Positions 24,801 through 31,917 of a stretch of DNA of 45,275 bases are shown in pieces; the stretch's first letter is position 1, and every line of letters begins with the position of its first letter. The position numbers and the translations under genes are program-made. The stretch lies in the IMG/VR virus record IMGVR_UViG_3300027996_000061, positions 1-45,275 of that record, one strand, 5' to 3'. The notes under the pieces are model-generated. The model was given only the letters and a program-made list of their open reading frames with translations, made no database searches and had not been told where the DNA came from. The stretch is from a virus.

Positions 24801-27276
24801 CACCCTTCATCACCGTCGTGAGGACGATGGGATCACCGGCTGCCGTGACGATGCCTGTCGCGTCAAACAGTGCATGGACCGCTGCCAGAACTTCGCCGCC
24901 AACAAAGGTGACGGTGATAGCACCTGTCTCTGTGCCTAGAGTGAGCGTGCCTGCGACCGCCGCACCCGAGAAGGCTCCCGCCGCCGTCAATGTGGCGGAC
25001 GTTGCCGTAAGAGGATTGGCCAGGACCATTGCCCGTGCGCCACCCGCCGCTGTCTCACCAGGAACCACGATGATGTCACCGCCTACACCACCGCCTGCAT
25101 CTGTAGCCGTGCCACCTTGGAGGTACACCGCACCTGCGTCGATGGCGGTAAGCGAATCACCCGCCCGAACAAAGACCGAGCCGACCTGATTGCCACCGCT
25201 TGCTTCCTTAGTTCCAACCCGGAGATTGTAGTTGTGGAAGGTCGGGTTGCCAGAAGTGTCACCCAGGATCAGAGCCGTGCTGCCGTAAGGCGCATCGTTG
25301 GCCCAGATTTCTTTGCCCAGCAGGATCGCAGGGCCGTTGTCGAAGGGGTTGGGATCGATCGTGATTTCGGCTTTGGTCAAAGCCCCCAGCTTCACGGAGC
25401 CGACAACCTCCAAGTTACCATTCGTGTTGCCCGGAGGAACCGGGTCAGAGGGTGCCAGCGCGTCTACGATCTGGACGGCCCCCTGGTCTGCGATGATGGT
25501 TCGCCCTGATCCTGTACCGACGATTCCGCCGTCATACGCATTGTCCAACGTGCGGACTAGCTGTGCGTAGGCGTACACCTCGTCAATGGCGTCCTGTACG
25601 TTGATCGCCGCAAGGCCAGAGGTTGTGTTGTCGTACAGGATGGTGTCGGCAGGAACCGTGGCGAAGACCAGCGCGCCATTGATAGGGGTAAGCGTGCCAT
25701 GAGTGGTAGCGCCAAGATCAGCCTTGGCCGTCCCGACCACATTCAAACCATCAATGGCCAGGATCTCGATCCCACACCACTTGATCGTGAATACCAGATC
25801 GCCCGCTGTTCCCGTTCCCGCAGGGTTTCCGGCAATGACGCCAATGACAGTGCAATAGTCAAGCGAAGTCGAAACACCGAGACTGTTGATTGCGTAGGTT
25901 CCGCTGGCGGTAAGCCGTGAATCCTTCGCGTAGACCGAGGCACCCGCCTCTACGATCAGACAAGACTGACCCAAGACCGTGGTGTGGTCCAAGACCGTGA
26001 AGGAACCAGTAGAGACTCGGAGGGCATAGTCAGTCGGATTGACTCCGTTGCCGTTGATCGTACAGAGCGTGAAGGTGGTAGGGCTTGAAGTCGCCCAGAC
26101 CTCGCCTGTGTTGCCCTGTGCTTCCACGGTACAGCGAATTACCTGCACGTCACCTGCGCCCGTCTGGAGAAACGCGGGGTTAGGGGAGACAACCGGCTGT
26201 TCAAACCAGATATCGCAGAGCACCAGGGAGGTGCCTGCACCCGGCAACGCGATGCTGTGCGATGCCACTGTGGCGTTCCGCACCTTGACGAGCGGCGTCG
26301 TCTCACCACCAGGCCAACCGAACAAGTGGACCCACGGGTAGAAGGTCAAGTCCTCGACGTAGATGCCAGGTCGTACCAACACGACCCACTGTTGAGCCAG
26401 CGTCGGTGTTTGCGCGGTCGCGTAATCCATCGCAGCTTGGATGGTCTGGAAGTCACCGTTGATCGGGTCAACGTAGACCACCCCCGTCGAAGGATCAGTG
26501 GAGCTAATAAGGGAGAGAAGCTGGTTGAGGTTGTAATTCTGGTTGTCGGCCCAACCGTCAGGCTCCGCGTCTACTGGAACACGAAGCGTGTCGTACCGCT
26601 CACCGGCTGCGACCAGCTTGAGATCACCGAAGGCCGTCAAGGCACGGAGTCGGACGTACTGCTCTGTGACGAGATCCCCGATAGTCACATCTGAGGCGGT
26701 TCCTGAATAAAAGATGCCAATCGTCTCGCCCGTAGGAACGGTCGCCAGCGTCGGGCTGATGACCACGCTGGGAGAAGAATCCGTTCCTGCGAGGTTCGCG
26801 GCAACAAAACTATTGAGCGGGTCGTTGATCGCAGCCACGATGTCCGCGACGATGCCCGCAGCGGTTCCGCTGGCAACGGAGAAATCATCGCTACCTGGAG
26901 TCCGAGCGCCCGCCACCGCCGTCAGGAGGATCCCATTGATGGTGAACGTGACGCCCGCCGTGAGGACCGTGTTCAGCGTGATCTGGGGAGTCGTGTAAGC
27001 CAACCGAAGCAGGTAAGGCCCATCAAGGTCAACAGTGAACGTGCCGGGGTTCTGGATGATCGCCTGTTCTGTGCCCGTCGAGGTGAACACCGCCGTTGAA
27101 GGGGTGCCTAACTGGTCCTCGGGCTTGAAAGCGATATTCCACTGATAAGCCGTGCCGACGTTTACCGACTCAAGTTCGACAACATCGTTGATCGTAAGAT
27201 CATCACGGCTGATCCCGATGCGGTCGATCTTGACAACAGGTGCGGTGACCCGACTGAGAATACTTGCCGTCGCCAT
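18814..27276 (-). CDS. Giant modular tail fibre, 2820 aa
   Basis: The ATG is preceded by GGGAG and overlaps a micro-ORF stop (TGATG). Residues 1-260 match the N-terminal domain of the 268-residue protein upstream (SRDDLxxxDVV, DGPYLLRL, QYVRLRALTA, LVAAGERYDT, GWADNQNYNL), interrupted by an inserted copy of the domain also seen in the protein at the left edge. Residues about 265-520 are a right-handed beta-helix (FQTIQAAMDYATAQ, VVLVRPGIY). Further on there are shaft repeats: LLQTQGxGAxPxW (three copies), GTYPNPxVxDG, QAGAIEIATQAEVD, and a roughly 200-residue duplication. Residues about 2470-2610 are Gly-rich. The C-terminus has no visible catalytic motif. It is probably the main long tail fibre that recognises the host. 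Confidence 0.9.
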   Translation of the reverse strand: MATASILSRVTAPVVKIDRIGISRDDLTINDVVELESVNVGTAYQWNIAFKPEDQLGTPSTAVFTSTGTEQAIIQNPGTFTVDLDGPYLLRLAYTTPQITLNTVLTAGVTFTINGILLTAVAGARTPGSDDFSVASGTAAGIVADIVAAINDPLNSFVAANLAGTDSSPSVVISPTLATVPTGETIGIFYSGTASDVTIGDLVTEQYVRLRALTAFGDLKLVAAGERYDTLRVPVDAEPDGWADNQNYNLNQLLSLISSTDPSTGVVYVDPINGDFQTIQAAMDYATAQTPTLAQQWVVLVRPGIYVEDLTFYPWVHLFGWPGGETTPLVKVRNATVASHSIALPGAGTSLVLCDIWFEQPVVSPNPAFLQTGAGDVQVIRCTVEAQGNTGEVWATSSPTTFTLCTINGNGVNPTDYALRVSTGSFTVLDHTTVLGQSCLIVEAGASVYAKDSRLTASGTYAINSLGVSTSLDYCTVIGVIAGNPAGTGTAGDLVFTIKWCGIEILAIDGLNVVGTAKADLGATTHGTLTPINGALVFATVPADTILYDNTTSGLAAINVQDAIDEVYAYAQLVRTLDNAYDGGIVGTGSGRTIIADQGAVQIVDALAPSDPVPPGNTNGNLEVVGSVKLGALTKAEITIDPNPFDNGPAILLGKEIWANDAPYGSTALILGDTSGNPTFHNYNLRVGTKEASGGNQVGSVFVRAGDSLTAIDAGAVYLQGGTATDAGGGVGGDIIVVPGETAAGGARAMVLANPLTATSATLTAAGAFSGAAVAGTLTLGTETGAITVTFVGGEVLAAVHALFDATGIVTAAGDPIVLTTVMKGGTAEAFFLNETPAGVDAALGTFSGQAMVSGTWPDTVELGASAPGTFIVGVNAANPMLYDTATGKLTVPGLIDPTGVIFDEAGQPATGAAKGAVFVSDGSVGVQNDLYYTDQAGALVNLSAAAAGVTNHAALTNLSWLLSAHIGANGSLATFDGATGAATLLTGVAQGDLAYFDGTDWTRLAPGAAGQLLQTQGIGADPIWAAGVGTDELVKVTANDTTPGYLLDKLITATTGVAWTEINNGADEDLRLDVSTASTAGQGLIEIATQAEVDGGADTTRAVTPAALASATTVIKPGDAPTGDLGGTYPNPMVTDFTIAGESQGSVLYFNGVNWSQLSPGVAGQVLQTQGVGANPLWAAGGAGSSDHATLSNILWTASAHTGTASRIAAFDGGGAASYVQVGVDVQAWDTDLDALAALATTGLLVRTGAGTATTRSIVQPAAGITVTNANGVAGDPTLALADDLAALEALAGTGIAVRTAANTWAERTLTGTLNRITVTNGDGVAGNPTLDVGSNVLVSGDAAGGDLSGTLPNPTVTDLTLTSEAQGTLAYFSGTNWVVLPVGTNGQLLQTQGAGANPQWVTSSGGGVTNTVVGSLGITNVGTNTDADLTPTYGAIASTVTEGNDARLSDARVPTGAAGGSLTGTYPNPGVADGADGTAIHDNVAGEILAVAVKLTPVSADVLLIEDSADANNKKRITVGTLPTGGGGEANTASNVGTAGVGVFKQKTGIDLEFKKINAGSTKVTITDDVGNDEVDVDVADASTTQAGAIEIATQAEVDGLTDTTRAVTSATLANYPRISGGATGALTGGVLTPVAATANFNIAAGTGRIVDAYTDPANPTAQIVTWGALGPTAALNIGTTEGNYVFITSAGAVLQLDIADPTDVAPEYKRDNIFVGIIGHPGNTIIQSSFGTRQPAVSVGNLLEDLADAIGPFSMGGNHIDPVGVTQTLARTDGVAFCYGSQAPDSKNPSIVQTPAATPSTIGVATQFNVFAPGTIGNSGGITEPPTDVYDDGIGPNPVTIPGGGSWVTARIWHNPVRNILIYQCAQFTYANEAAAVEGFPNEDFTLPSVIPKGAYIAAVLIHVDGTTDLSTASIIQQSKFSGTGGGGGGGGGQTNTVVGSLGITNVGTNTDADLAPTYGTTASTVTEGNDARLSDARVPTGAAGGELGGTYPNPTVNDGADATAIHDNVASEISAVAVKLTPASGDFILIEDSAAGNAKKRITVGTLPTGGGGEANTASNVNVGGVGVFKQKTGVDLEFRGINAASAKATVVLDAGNNEIDIDVADASLTQAGAIELATQVEVDTGTDTTRAIVPSTLAGSVLAGDVTANNAKITNATHTGDVIGATVLTIDANKVLNTMLADVATATFKGRVTAATGDPEDLTGTQATTLLDTFTTALQGVVPASGGVATDFLSADGTWSVPAGTATLQTAYAGLNTILSSAAEGGPVAITTTVDETNAGLSVTAGNHTVATAQTLVSLTGDAEQTGDVQAIANPGTGKALSISTTGAAQAGAQVQVDIQGTFTSGTAGPDGIHIDYGTSDLSSTAFPVGLTLDMASTTIGNSTFIYGVYLQGNAGTAPAQTTGLIVDQGWDMGIQLPNTASMWLSDSSRLLFGNGGNTAQTAGDMQIRYKTGAGVAGIYIEESSVLGAGGGNGNNIALISQPGGAATGATNAGVGGALNLNTGDGGDAGAGTGNSGRGGDIVVVPGIGGAADATGPENAARGGVIRLTTGRGGAGAGAGTAGAGGDLDLNGGNGGAGTALTPGGAGGLVSLDAGNGGADGGGGLGPDGAITIGTSLAGAITVGGAQSGAVKVSTAAGNDSAILALSALGASGEAFSIYGGSNAPTASADAGSTFFRDTGTGGEAYLNTSTGGSGTTWDRIVVQLSVEAKTATYNVVVDADQGRAFTNEGSTGAANLRPFNLPTAVAGASFTFLTQDADLLRIVAAAGDTIRLGSTVSGVAGNIESTAIGDVVELIAINATEWIARSIVGTWTVN
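20850..23050 (-). repeat. Two-copy 600-bp duplication inside the giant fibre gene
   Basis: About 200 residues beginning TNTVVGSLGITNVGTNTDAD and running through LSDARVPTGAAGG, KRITVGTLPTGGGGEANTAS and VFKQKTG to TTRAV/TTRAI occur twice, at about 22430-23050 and 20850-21473. The copies have diverged at many positions, so the duplication is old, but it could still recombine. Confidence 0.8.
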
Positions 27277-27392
27277 CAGTTAGACTCCCACCTAAAAGGC
27301 CGGATAGGCAAAGTAAGGCCGTCCGTAGCGTAGAACATCAGAAAATCTCCTCGGGGGCTGACCCTTCGGGATTGAATGCTTGCGACCGCCAT
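27276..27392 (-). CDS. Possible small protein of 38 aa before the giant fibre
   Basis: A 38-codon frame starts six bases after GGGAG and ends in a TGATG overlap with the fibre ATG. An internal ATG at 27338 (20 codons) has a better ribosome-binding site (GAGGAG, eight bases), so the product may be only MFYATDGLTLPIRPFRWESN. It fills an otherwise gene-free gap. A coupling leader is the conservative reading. Confidence 0.4.
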   Translation of the reverse strand: MAVASIQSRRVSPRGDFLMFYATDGLTLPIRPFRWESN

Positions 27393-27394
27393 CC

Positions 27395-27463
27395 CTATGC
27401 TCCCGCTGTGAGGCCATAGCTGAAGACAGCCACAGTTACGTTATTACCGGTGTGGAACTCCAT
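27395..27463 (-). CDS. Possible 22-residue coupling micro-ORF
   Basis: A 22-codon frame starts at the TAATG junction with the 268-residue gene and ends two codons before the next small frame. There is no independent ribosome-binding site. It probably reflects translational coupling rather than a functional protein. Confidence 0.25.
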   Translation of the reverse strand: MEFHTGNNVTVAVFSYGLTAGA

Positions 27464-28269
27464 TATGGGGTTACGCTCCAACGGATCCCTTCAAGGGAGA
27501 TGAAGTCGCCTGTGGCCGGGACGCCAGTTGCGCCTGTTGCACCTGGCTGGACGTTGGCCGTCACGCTAAGCACCCCAGGAAAAAACGTCGCTCCTGTGTC
27601 ATTGCTGAACACCATAGGGAACACCGAGGGTTGTTGCGCTGGTTGCAGTGCCACAGGAGGCCAAGACGAATAAATCGCGCCTGCTGCAAGGTTGATCAAA
27701 CCAGCGGTGGCCAACACGAACCCGCGCATCTCGACCATGTCGCCTACGACGCGGTAAGCACCTGTGTTGGCGGCATTGGTCCAGTTGGCGACTTCCGACC
27801 CGTTGAGGCTGATCCAAGGGCCGGGCGTGACAGCGGATTCAACGGCTTGGAGATTGAAGTTCTGTTCGTTGGCCCAGCCCTCGATGTCTACATCGACAGG
27901 AACCGTGCCCGTGGAGTCACGACGTTCACCGGCTGCAACCAAAAGCAGGCCCAACGAGGCAGTCGGTGCCCGGAGCCTGACGTATTGAGTGCTCTCGGTA
28001 GGAAGGCCCGCGTCTACTACAAGTCGAACGAGGTACGGCCCAACGAGGTCAGCGGTAAAAGTCAGGGGGCCAGCCGTCGTCGCGTTCGCTGGGGGCGTCA
28101 GGACTGCCGTACTGCCTTCGGGCACGAAAGCCAGGGTCCAGGCCCAAGTCGTGCCGGGGGCGGGAGGCACAGCCACAAGGGTGACCACATCCCCAACCGC
28201 AAGATCATCACGGCTGGCATTATCCACCGTTGGTTTAGCGGGGATACTGCTTCGGATCTGTGCTGCCAT
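27463..28269 (-). CDS. Fibre-adaptor-like protein with duplicated N-terminal domain
   Basis: The start is the ATG at 28269, seven bases after GGAGGAG; the 17-codon upstream extension lacks a ribosome-binding site. This 268-residue protein shares its first 160 residues (SRDDLAVGDVVTL, LAFVPEGSTAVL, LVGPYLVRLVVD, YVRLRAPTASL, LVAAGERRDS, GWANEQNFNLQ) with the N-terminus of the giant fibre. I infer a common virion-attachment domain. Residues about 170-268 form a separate beta tip (WTNAANTGAYRVVGDMVEMRGFVLA) like distal domains of short fibres. It is the first gene of the adhesin module and has its own upstream motif. Confidence 0.8.
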   Translation of the reverse strand: MAAQIRSSIPAKPTVDNASRDDLAVGDVVTLVAVPPAPGTTWAWTLAFVPEGSTAVLTPPANATTAGPLTFTADLVGPYLVRLVVDAGLPTESTQYVRLRAPTASLGLLLVAAGERRDSTGTVPVDVDIEGWANEQNFNLQAVESAVTPGPWISLNGSEVANWTNAANTGAYRVVGDMVEMRGFVLATAGLINLAAGAIYSSWPPVALQPAQQPSVFPMVFSNDTGATFFPGVLSVTANVQPGATGATGVPATGDFISLEGIRWSVTP

Positions 28270-28318
28270 GCGAAGGCTCCTCCGAGGGTGCGGGTACGAG
28301 TCTACCCCTCCGAAGCTC

Positions 28319-28332
28319 ATAGACTCCCTACC
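28319..28332 (-). promoter_or_regulatory. Intergenic GGTAG-N5-CTAT motif (copy e)
   Basis: On the minus strand the sequence is GGTAGGGAGTCTAT followed by GAGC, 50 bases before the 268-residue gene. A 7-bp inverted repeat (GAGTCTA...TAGACTC) overlaps and follows it. Confidence 0.5.
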
Positions 28333-28374
28333 GGCTTATGTGAGTTGATCCTCTCAGAAGAAACCGAGGGTAGG

Positions 28375-28386
28375 GTGTGGCCACAC
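28375..28386. promoter_or_regulatory. 12-bp perfect palindrome upstream of plus-strand cassette
   Basis: GTGTGGCCACAC is a perfect palindrome, followed by CACACC-type repeats up to the GGAGG of the gene at 28412. It may be an operator for the plus-strand gene. No clear sigma-70 pair is visible around it. Confidence 0.4.
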
Positions 28387-28411
28387 ACACCACACCACAC
28401 AGGAGGCCCAC

Positions 28412-28624
28412 ATGGCCAAATCTAACGAATCCTCCCCCTTTGCACTTCGGATGGAGTGCCTTCACATGGCGCAGAGCTTACTTTCGGAGAAGATGCACAT
28501 GTCGAAGGATGTCGAGGGCAACAGCGGGGTCGTCTACTACAGCACAGAGGACGTGCTCAAAGAGGCTGCGAAGTTCAACGCCTTCGTCTGTGACAGAAAC
28601 GCAGCCCAACACGTCAAGAAGTAA
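28412..28624 (+). CDS. Small helical protein, plus-strand cassette
   Basis: A 70-residue protein with GGAGG five bases before its ATG. It is nearly all helical: FALRMECLHMAQSLLSEKMHM, then YYSTEDVLKEAAKFNAFVCD. Similar short proteins (PFALRM...MA..LL...) occur in many large myoviruses without an assigned function. It is divergent from the adhesin module and followed by a further plus-strand frame and a strong terminator. It may be a regulatory or host-takeover protein; this is inference. Confidence 0.75.
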   Translation: MAKSNESSPFALRMECLHMAQSLLSEKMHMSKDVEGNSGVVYYSTEDVLKEAAKFNAFVCDRNAAQHVKK

Positions 28625-28632
28625 GCTCCAAA

Positions 28633-29070
28633 ATGGCTTCCAATCGCTACATCACCATTGTTGCAATGCTCGACGACCCGCTCAATAGGGCGGTGATCGA
28701 GCGTGAGTTACTCCGACGTAGCAGAAAGGGAGCTTTCAAATGGCTCCCGCCTCCGACCCCCGTGGTCGGAGGCGGTTTTGTATTCCCCACCCTCCGGGAA
28801 TGGCAAAAGACCCCTCGTGAAATCTCCTCTCTGGAAGAAGCCGAGGCCACTGACTCCCTTGCGCTCGTCTTCAACGGGAGCGGGGAGCACAGTGAATCAT
28901 ACACGCTGCCGCTTTGGCACGTCCTGCTGCCGGACGGGACAGAGATTGGCCCTTTTGATCAGGCCCAGGAAGCGAAGCAGCAAGCCATCGCGTTGCTCGT
29001 CGAACAAGGGTGGAGATTCTTTGAAACCGCCCCGTGGGACGAGCAAGACACGACGGACTACCCGCTGTAG
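28633..29070 (+). CDS. Hypothetical protein with internal terminator-like hairpin
   Basis: A 145-residue frame starting eight bases after the previous stop, with only a weak ribosome-binding site. The C-terminal half (LPLWHVLLPDGTEIGPFD followed by QAQEAKQQAIALLVEQGW) reads like a real protein with a strand-turn-strand-helix pattern. A perfect 12-bp stem with TTTTG (28747-28781) lies within codons 39-48, encoding PPTPVVGGG. So either the gene is expressed past a leaky terminator, or only the downstream part is ancestral coding. It ends tail-to-tail with the SWIM gene (13-base overlap). Confidence 0.55.
   Translation: MASNRYITIVAMLDDPLNRAVIERELLRRSRKGAFKWLPPPTPVVGGGFVFPTLREWQKTPREISSLEEAEATDSLALVFNGSGEHSESYTLPLWHVLLPDGTEIGPFDQAQEAKQQAIALLVEQGWRFFETAPWDEQDTTDYPL
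28747..28781 (+). terminator. Rho-independent terminator inside an open reading frame
   Basis: A perfect 12-bp stem (CCGCCTCCGACC / GGTCGGAGGCGG), a five-base loop and TTTTG. A second smaller hairpin (GGGAGC / GCTCCC) directly precedes it. It would terminate transcripts from the 70-residue gene. Its location inside the 145-residue frame is unusual. Confidence 0.75.
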
Positions 29071-30002
29071 TCGGGTACGCATGGCCCACTGAAGCGCCAC
29101 TCGCCAGAGGCAAAGCGCATGTTCTTGCGGTCCTCCAAAACAGCGTAGACGTGCTTACAAGCCCAGTGTTGACCCTTCGGGTCTTTCGTTGTAGGACGTG
29201 ACGCGGTTCCCACGGGCCGTCCGTAGAGATAACCGTTGGCCTTGGCCCAATGCTCTGGCCCCTGCCAACGGAAGTAGGGACAGCTACATGAAATGCGGAC
29301 AGGCATCTTTGCGAGGGCCTTGACGCGCTTGTCCTTACGGACCCCTTTGATGCGAACCTTGTAGGTGTCACCGCTTGACCCGCGCACATCGTAGGTGATC
29401 ATGCCCTTCTCGGGTAGAATTCGGGTGCGCCGGAACTGAATGCCTTTGGACCGCTGCTGAATCTCGGGACCACAGTTGCCCAAGATCCCTTCAATGCGAG
29501 CGGAAGCAACCTTCTTGGCGCTGGTCTTACGCCGCACGGACAAATGCACCTGTCCCGCGCCCGTCTCGTGTCCTCCAACCAAGGCTTCCCGTTGATCGCC
29601 TGCGCTTGTGCGGTAGGAAACCAACCACTCGTTGCCAACGGCACGGACTACCTTGGCCGATCCATGTTCGATGTCACGGATGTTATCGTACACCTTGGCT
29701 TGGACGACCCACTTACTCACTCCCGGACGGCGGCCTGCCACGATGTAGTTGTCCTCCAACGTCTGTGTCATCGCATCTGGGATCACCCGTGACGAACCTG
29801 GAGGTGAATCTCTCAACTGACGGCTTGGCGGTTGATCTCCTGGGGTGGTCGCCTTCTCCTCATCGAGCCTGTAGTACGCATCGTTTCCGGGCTGCAAGAC
29901 CTCATTGTTCGCCGGGTTGTCCTGGTCGTACAGCATCACGTCACCCGCCGTTTGCCGGGAAGCGAACCGAAGGGCAACCCAAGAAGCACTACCTCTCGAC
30001 AT
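29058..30002 (-). CDS. SWIM zinc-finger protein
   Basis: The start is the ATG at 30002 (MSRGSASW), preceded by GGGGAAG and overlapping the upstream gene by 14 bases; the longer in-frame extension lies inside that gene and is rejected. The protein has 314 residues. Residues about 95-140 form a small beta region (KWVVQAKVYDNI, RAVGNEWLVSYRTS). The C-terminal third carries a SWIM-type finger: CSCPYF (Cys 239 and 241) and ACKHV (Cys 282, His 284), separated by about 40 residues. SWIM fingers bind DNA or proteins, as in MuDR transposases and bacterial helicase-associated proteins. Here the neighbours are structural, so a nucleic-acid-binding virion or maturation role is possible. Confidence 0.75.
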   Translation of the reverse strand: MSRGSASWVALRFASRQTAGDVMLYDQDNPANNEVLQPGNDAYYRLDEEKATTPGDQPPSRQLRDSPPGSSRVIPDAMTQTLEDNYIVAGRRPGVSKWVVQAKVYDNIRDIEHGSAKVVRAVGNEWLVSYRTSAGDQREALVGGHETGAGQVHLSVRRKTSAKKVASARIEGILGNCGPEIQQRSKGIQFRRTRILPEKGMITYDVRGSSGDTYKVRIKGVRKDKRVKALAKMPVRISCSCPYFRWQGPEHWAKANGYLYGRPVGTASRPTTKDPKGQHWACKHVYAVLEDRKNMRFASGEWRFSGPCVPDYSG

Positions 30003-31893
30003 TGACTTCCCCATAGAACAGCTTGGGATCATAGACTTCGGAGATGTCCTTGTTGTCGGCATCCTCAAGGCTGCGCTCGTCTGCGTCAAAGGTGGACCGC
30101 CCAACACCGCCGCCCAATGCCTCTTGCACCACAGAGGTAGAGATGACCTCCAACTGATCAGCACTCATGGCAGACAGGTCGTGCTCACCCGTCAGATCGA
30201 AGCAGTCATCCTTAAAAGCGTCTGATTCAGGGTCCAGGTCGTATCGACGGGCGCATTCACGCACCAGCCCGTCATCCAACTCCTCGTATGCTTTCGGGCC
30301 GATCTCCACGTCCACAAGAGCAAAGAAAGCATCGGAGTCCTTCTCGGTCAGGAAGCCCGCCATTCGCATGAACAGCCCCACCGGCAACGAATCCAACTGG
30401 CTGATATTGAAGCCTTCCATCTCAATGGTCACCATGCCGCTCATGGGTGAGATCGAATGGACATAGCCGAGGCGTTGGTCGGGTCCGACTACGAACGCGA
30501 TATCAGGCACCGTCAACACGGATGCTTGTCTGGTCTGGTAGGCGAGGCTCACTCTGATGGCACTGGCTACACGGCGGCGGCGGTTCATGGTACGGCGCTT
30601 CTTGCTCCACTGTTTGTAAGCAGGCTTGTTCTTGTTCTTGGTACGCCACCGCTTCTGGTTCATCTTGATCTTCGCTTTGTTCTTCCGGTAATACTGCTGA
30701 CGCTTGTGCTTGGCCCGCCCCCGGCTCTTGCGCTGGTACTTACCCTGTTGCCATTTGCGTCGATACGCGGATTTCTCCATGCCCTCGTCATCGTCGCCGT
30801 CATCGTCGCCACGGGGGAGGGCCGCAGAGGACTCACCGTAACCAGGCATTGAGATCAAAGGGCTGTCTGCCGTCAGTGACCGCCGAGTGACCGTGTTGTA
30901 ATCGAACTTGGTTGGGTGGCCGTACTCCTCACCCGGAATCCCCAGCGTTCGGGGCTTGAGATCGGTACCAGAGTCAGGGCCGCTGAATGAAAACTGTGGG
31001 ATCAACCGACCCGCACCACCTGGAGTTGCGGATCCCGGCAAAGGAAGCACCACCTCCTTTTCGCGGTCGATGTCCGTGGGCAACCCCTCCACCGATTTCT
31101 GGGAGACGTAGGTTTGGACTCCAGGGATCACTGGAGTTTTGATCTTGGCGTAACGGAACGCCACTCGCTTCGGGAACAATCGGTCAAAGCCCGATTCGGG
31201 GTACTCCTTTGCGTAGCCTTCCCACACGTCACCCGTGAAGTGTGGGCACTCGTCTTCGGGCATGGGGTCTGGGTTTTGTCCACCGCGCCAGAAAGCTGAC
31301 TCCACCCGAATCTTGAGCTTGTCCACCATGAGAGGCTTCCCGCGCTTGTCCTTCTTACGGCCCCGCTCCTGACGCTCACGAAGCAACCGCAAGTAAAGCT
31401 GCACGCCGTTCTTAGCGGTGTACTTGGCACCACCAGGGTTTTGACGGCTCTCGTGAAAGAAGCGGAGAGTCGGAGGGATCACATCCCTAGCTGACAAGTC
31501 CCCCGTGTCGAGTCGCTTTTGAAGCTGTCTGCGTTCGGAGGATAGGTTGTTGCCTAGATCACGCAAGGCTTCCTTGATGTCCTGAACCTTGACGCGGCGA
31601 ACATCCATACGGTGTTGTGCATGGGGGCGTAGAAGCACCTGCTCAAAGTGCTTCCCCGCGTGTCCAATGTCCCGCTCATCGCGCCCATAGATGGCTTCTT
31701 CATCGGAGTCTTTGAACTTTTGCTCGTTCTGGTGCAGATCGATCAGGTAGTCCTGCACCTTCGTATTCGAGACTTCATCACGGATGCGCTCCTGCAACTG
31801 GCAAGAGCCACCGGGATACCCGAGAGCGGGGGTGAGATCCCCCTGCGTTGCGTATCGCAACAGAATGCGGAAACTATCCGGTCGATCGCTCAT
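29989..31893 (-). CDS. Large protein with very basic domain, 634 aa
   Basis: A 634-residue protein preceded by GGAGGAG. Residues 1-240 are mixed helix with many Arg/Lys/Asp pairs (RRVKVQDIKEALRDLGNNL). An acidic tract DDDGDDDEG (about 362-370) is followed by an extremely basic segment (about 376-440) of the type RRKWQQGKYQRKSRGRAKHK, with almost no acidic residues. The remaining 190 residues look globular (VTVPDIAFVVGPDQ-like strand, then VGLFMRMAGFLTEKD, then an acidic tail). The basic segment is DNA-binding-like. Candidate roles are genome packaging, ejection or DNA condensation. I do not recognise a family. Confidence 0.75.
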   Translation of the reverse strand: MSDRPDSFRILLRYATQGDLTPALGYPGGSCQLQERIRDEVSNTKVQDYLIDLHQNEQKFKDSDEEAIYGRDERDIGHAGKHFEQVLLRPHAQHRMDVRRVKVQDIKEALRDLGNNLSSERRQLQKRLDTGDLSARDVIPPTLRFFHESRQNPGGAKYTAKNGVQLYLRLLRERQERGRKKDKRGKPLMVDKLKIRVESAFWRGGQNPDPMPEDECPHFTGDVWEGYAKEYPESGFDRLFPKRVAFRYAKIKTPVIPGVQTYVSQKSVEGLPTDIDREKEVVLPLPGSATPGGAGRLIPQFSFSGPDSGTDLKPRTLGIPGEEYGHPTKFDYNTVTRRSLTADSPLISMPGYGESSAALPRGDDDGDDDEGMEKSAYRRKWQQGKYQRKSRGRAKHKRQQYYRKNKAKIKMNQKRWRTKNKNKPAYKQWSKKRRTMNRRRRVASAIRVSLAYQTRQASVLTVPDIAFVVGPDQRLGYVHSISPMSGMVTIEMEGFNISQLDSLPVGLFMRMAGFLTEKDSDAFFALVDVEIGPKAYEELDDGLVRECARRYDLDPESDAFKDDCFDLTGEHDLSAMSADQLEVISTSVVQEALGGGVGRSTFDADERSLEDADNKDISEVYDPKLFYGEVNVER

Positions 31894-31917
31894 GGCTCTC
31901 CTCCCTTCACGGAAGGC

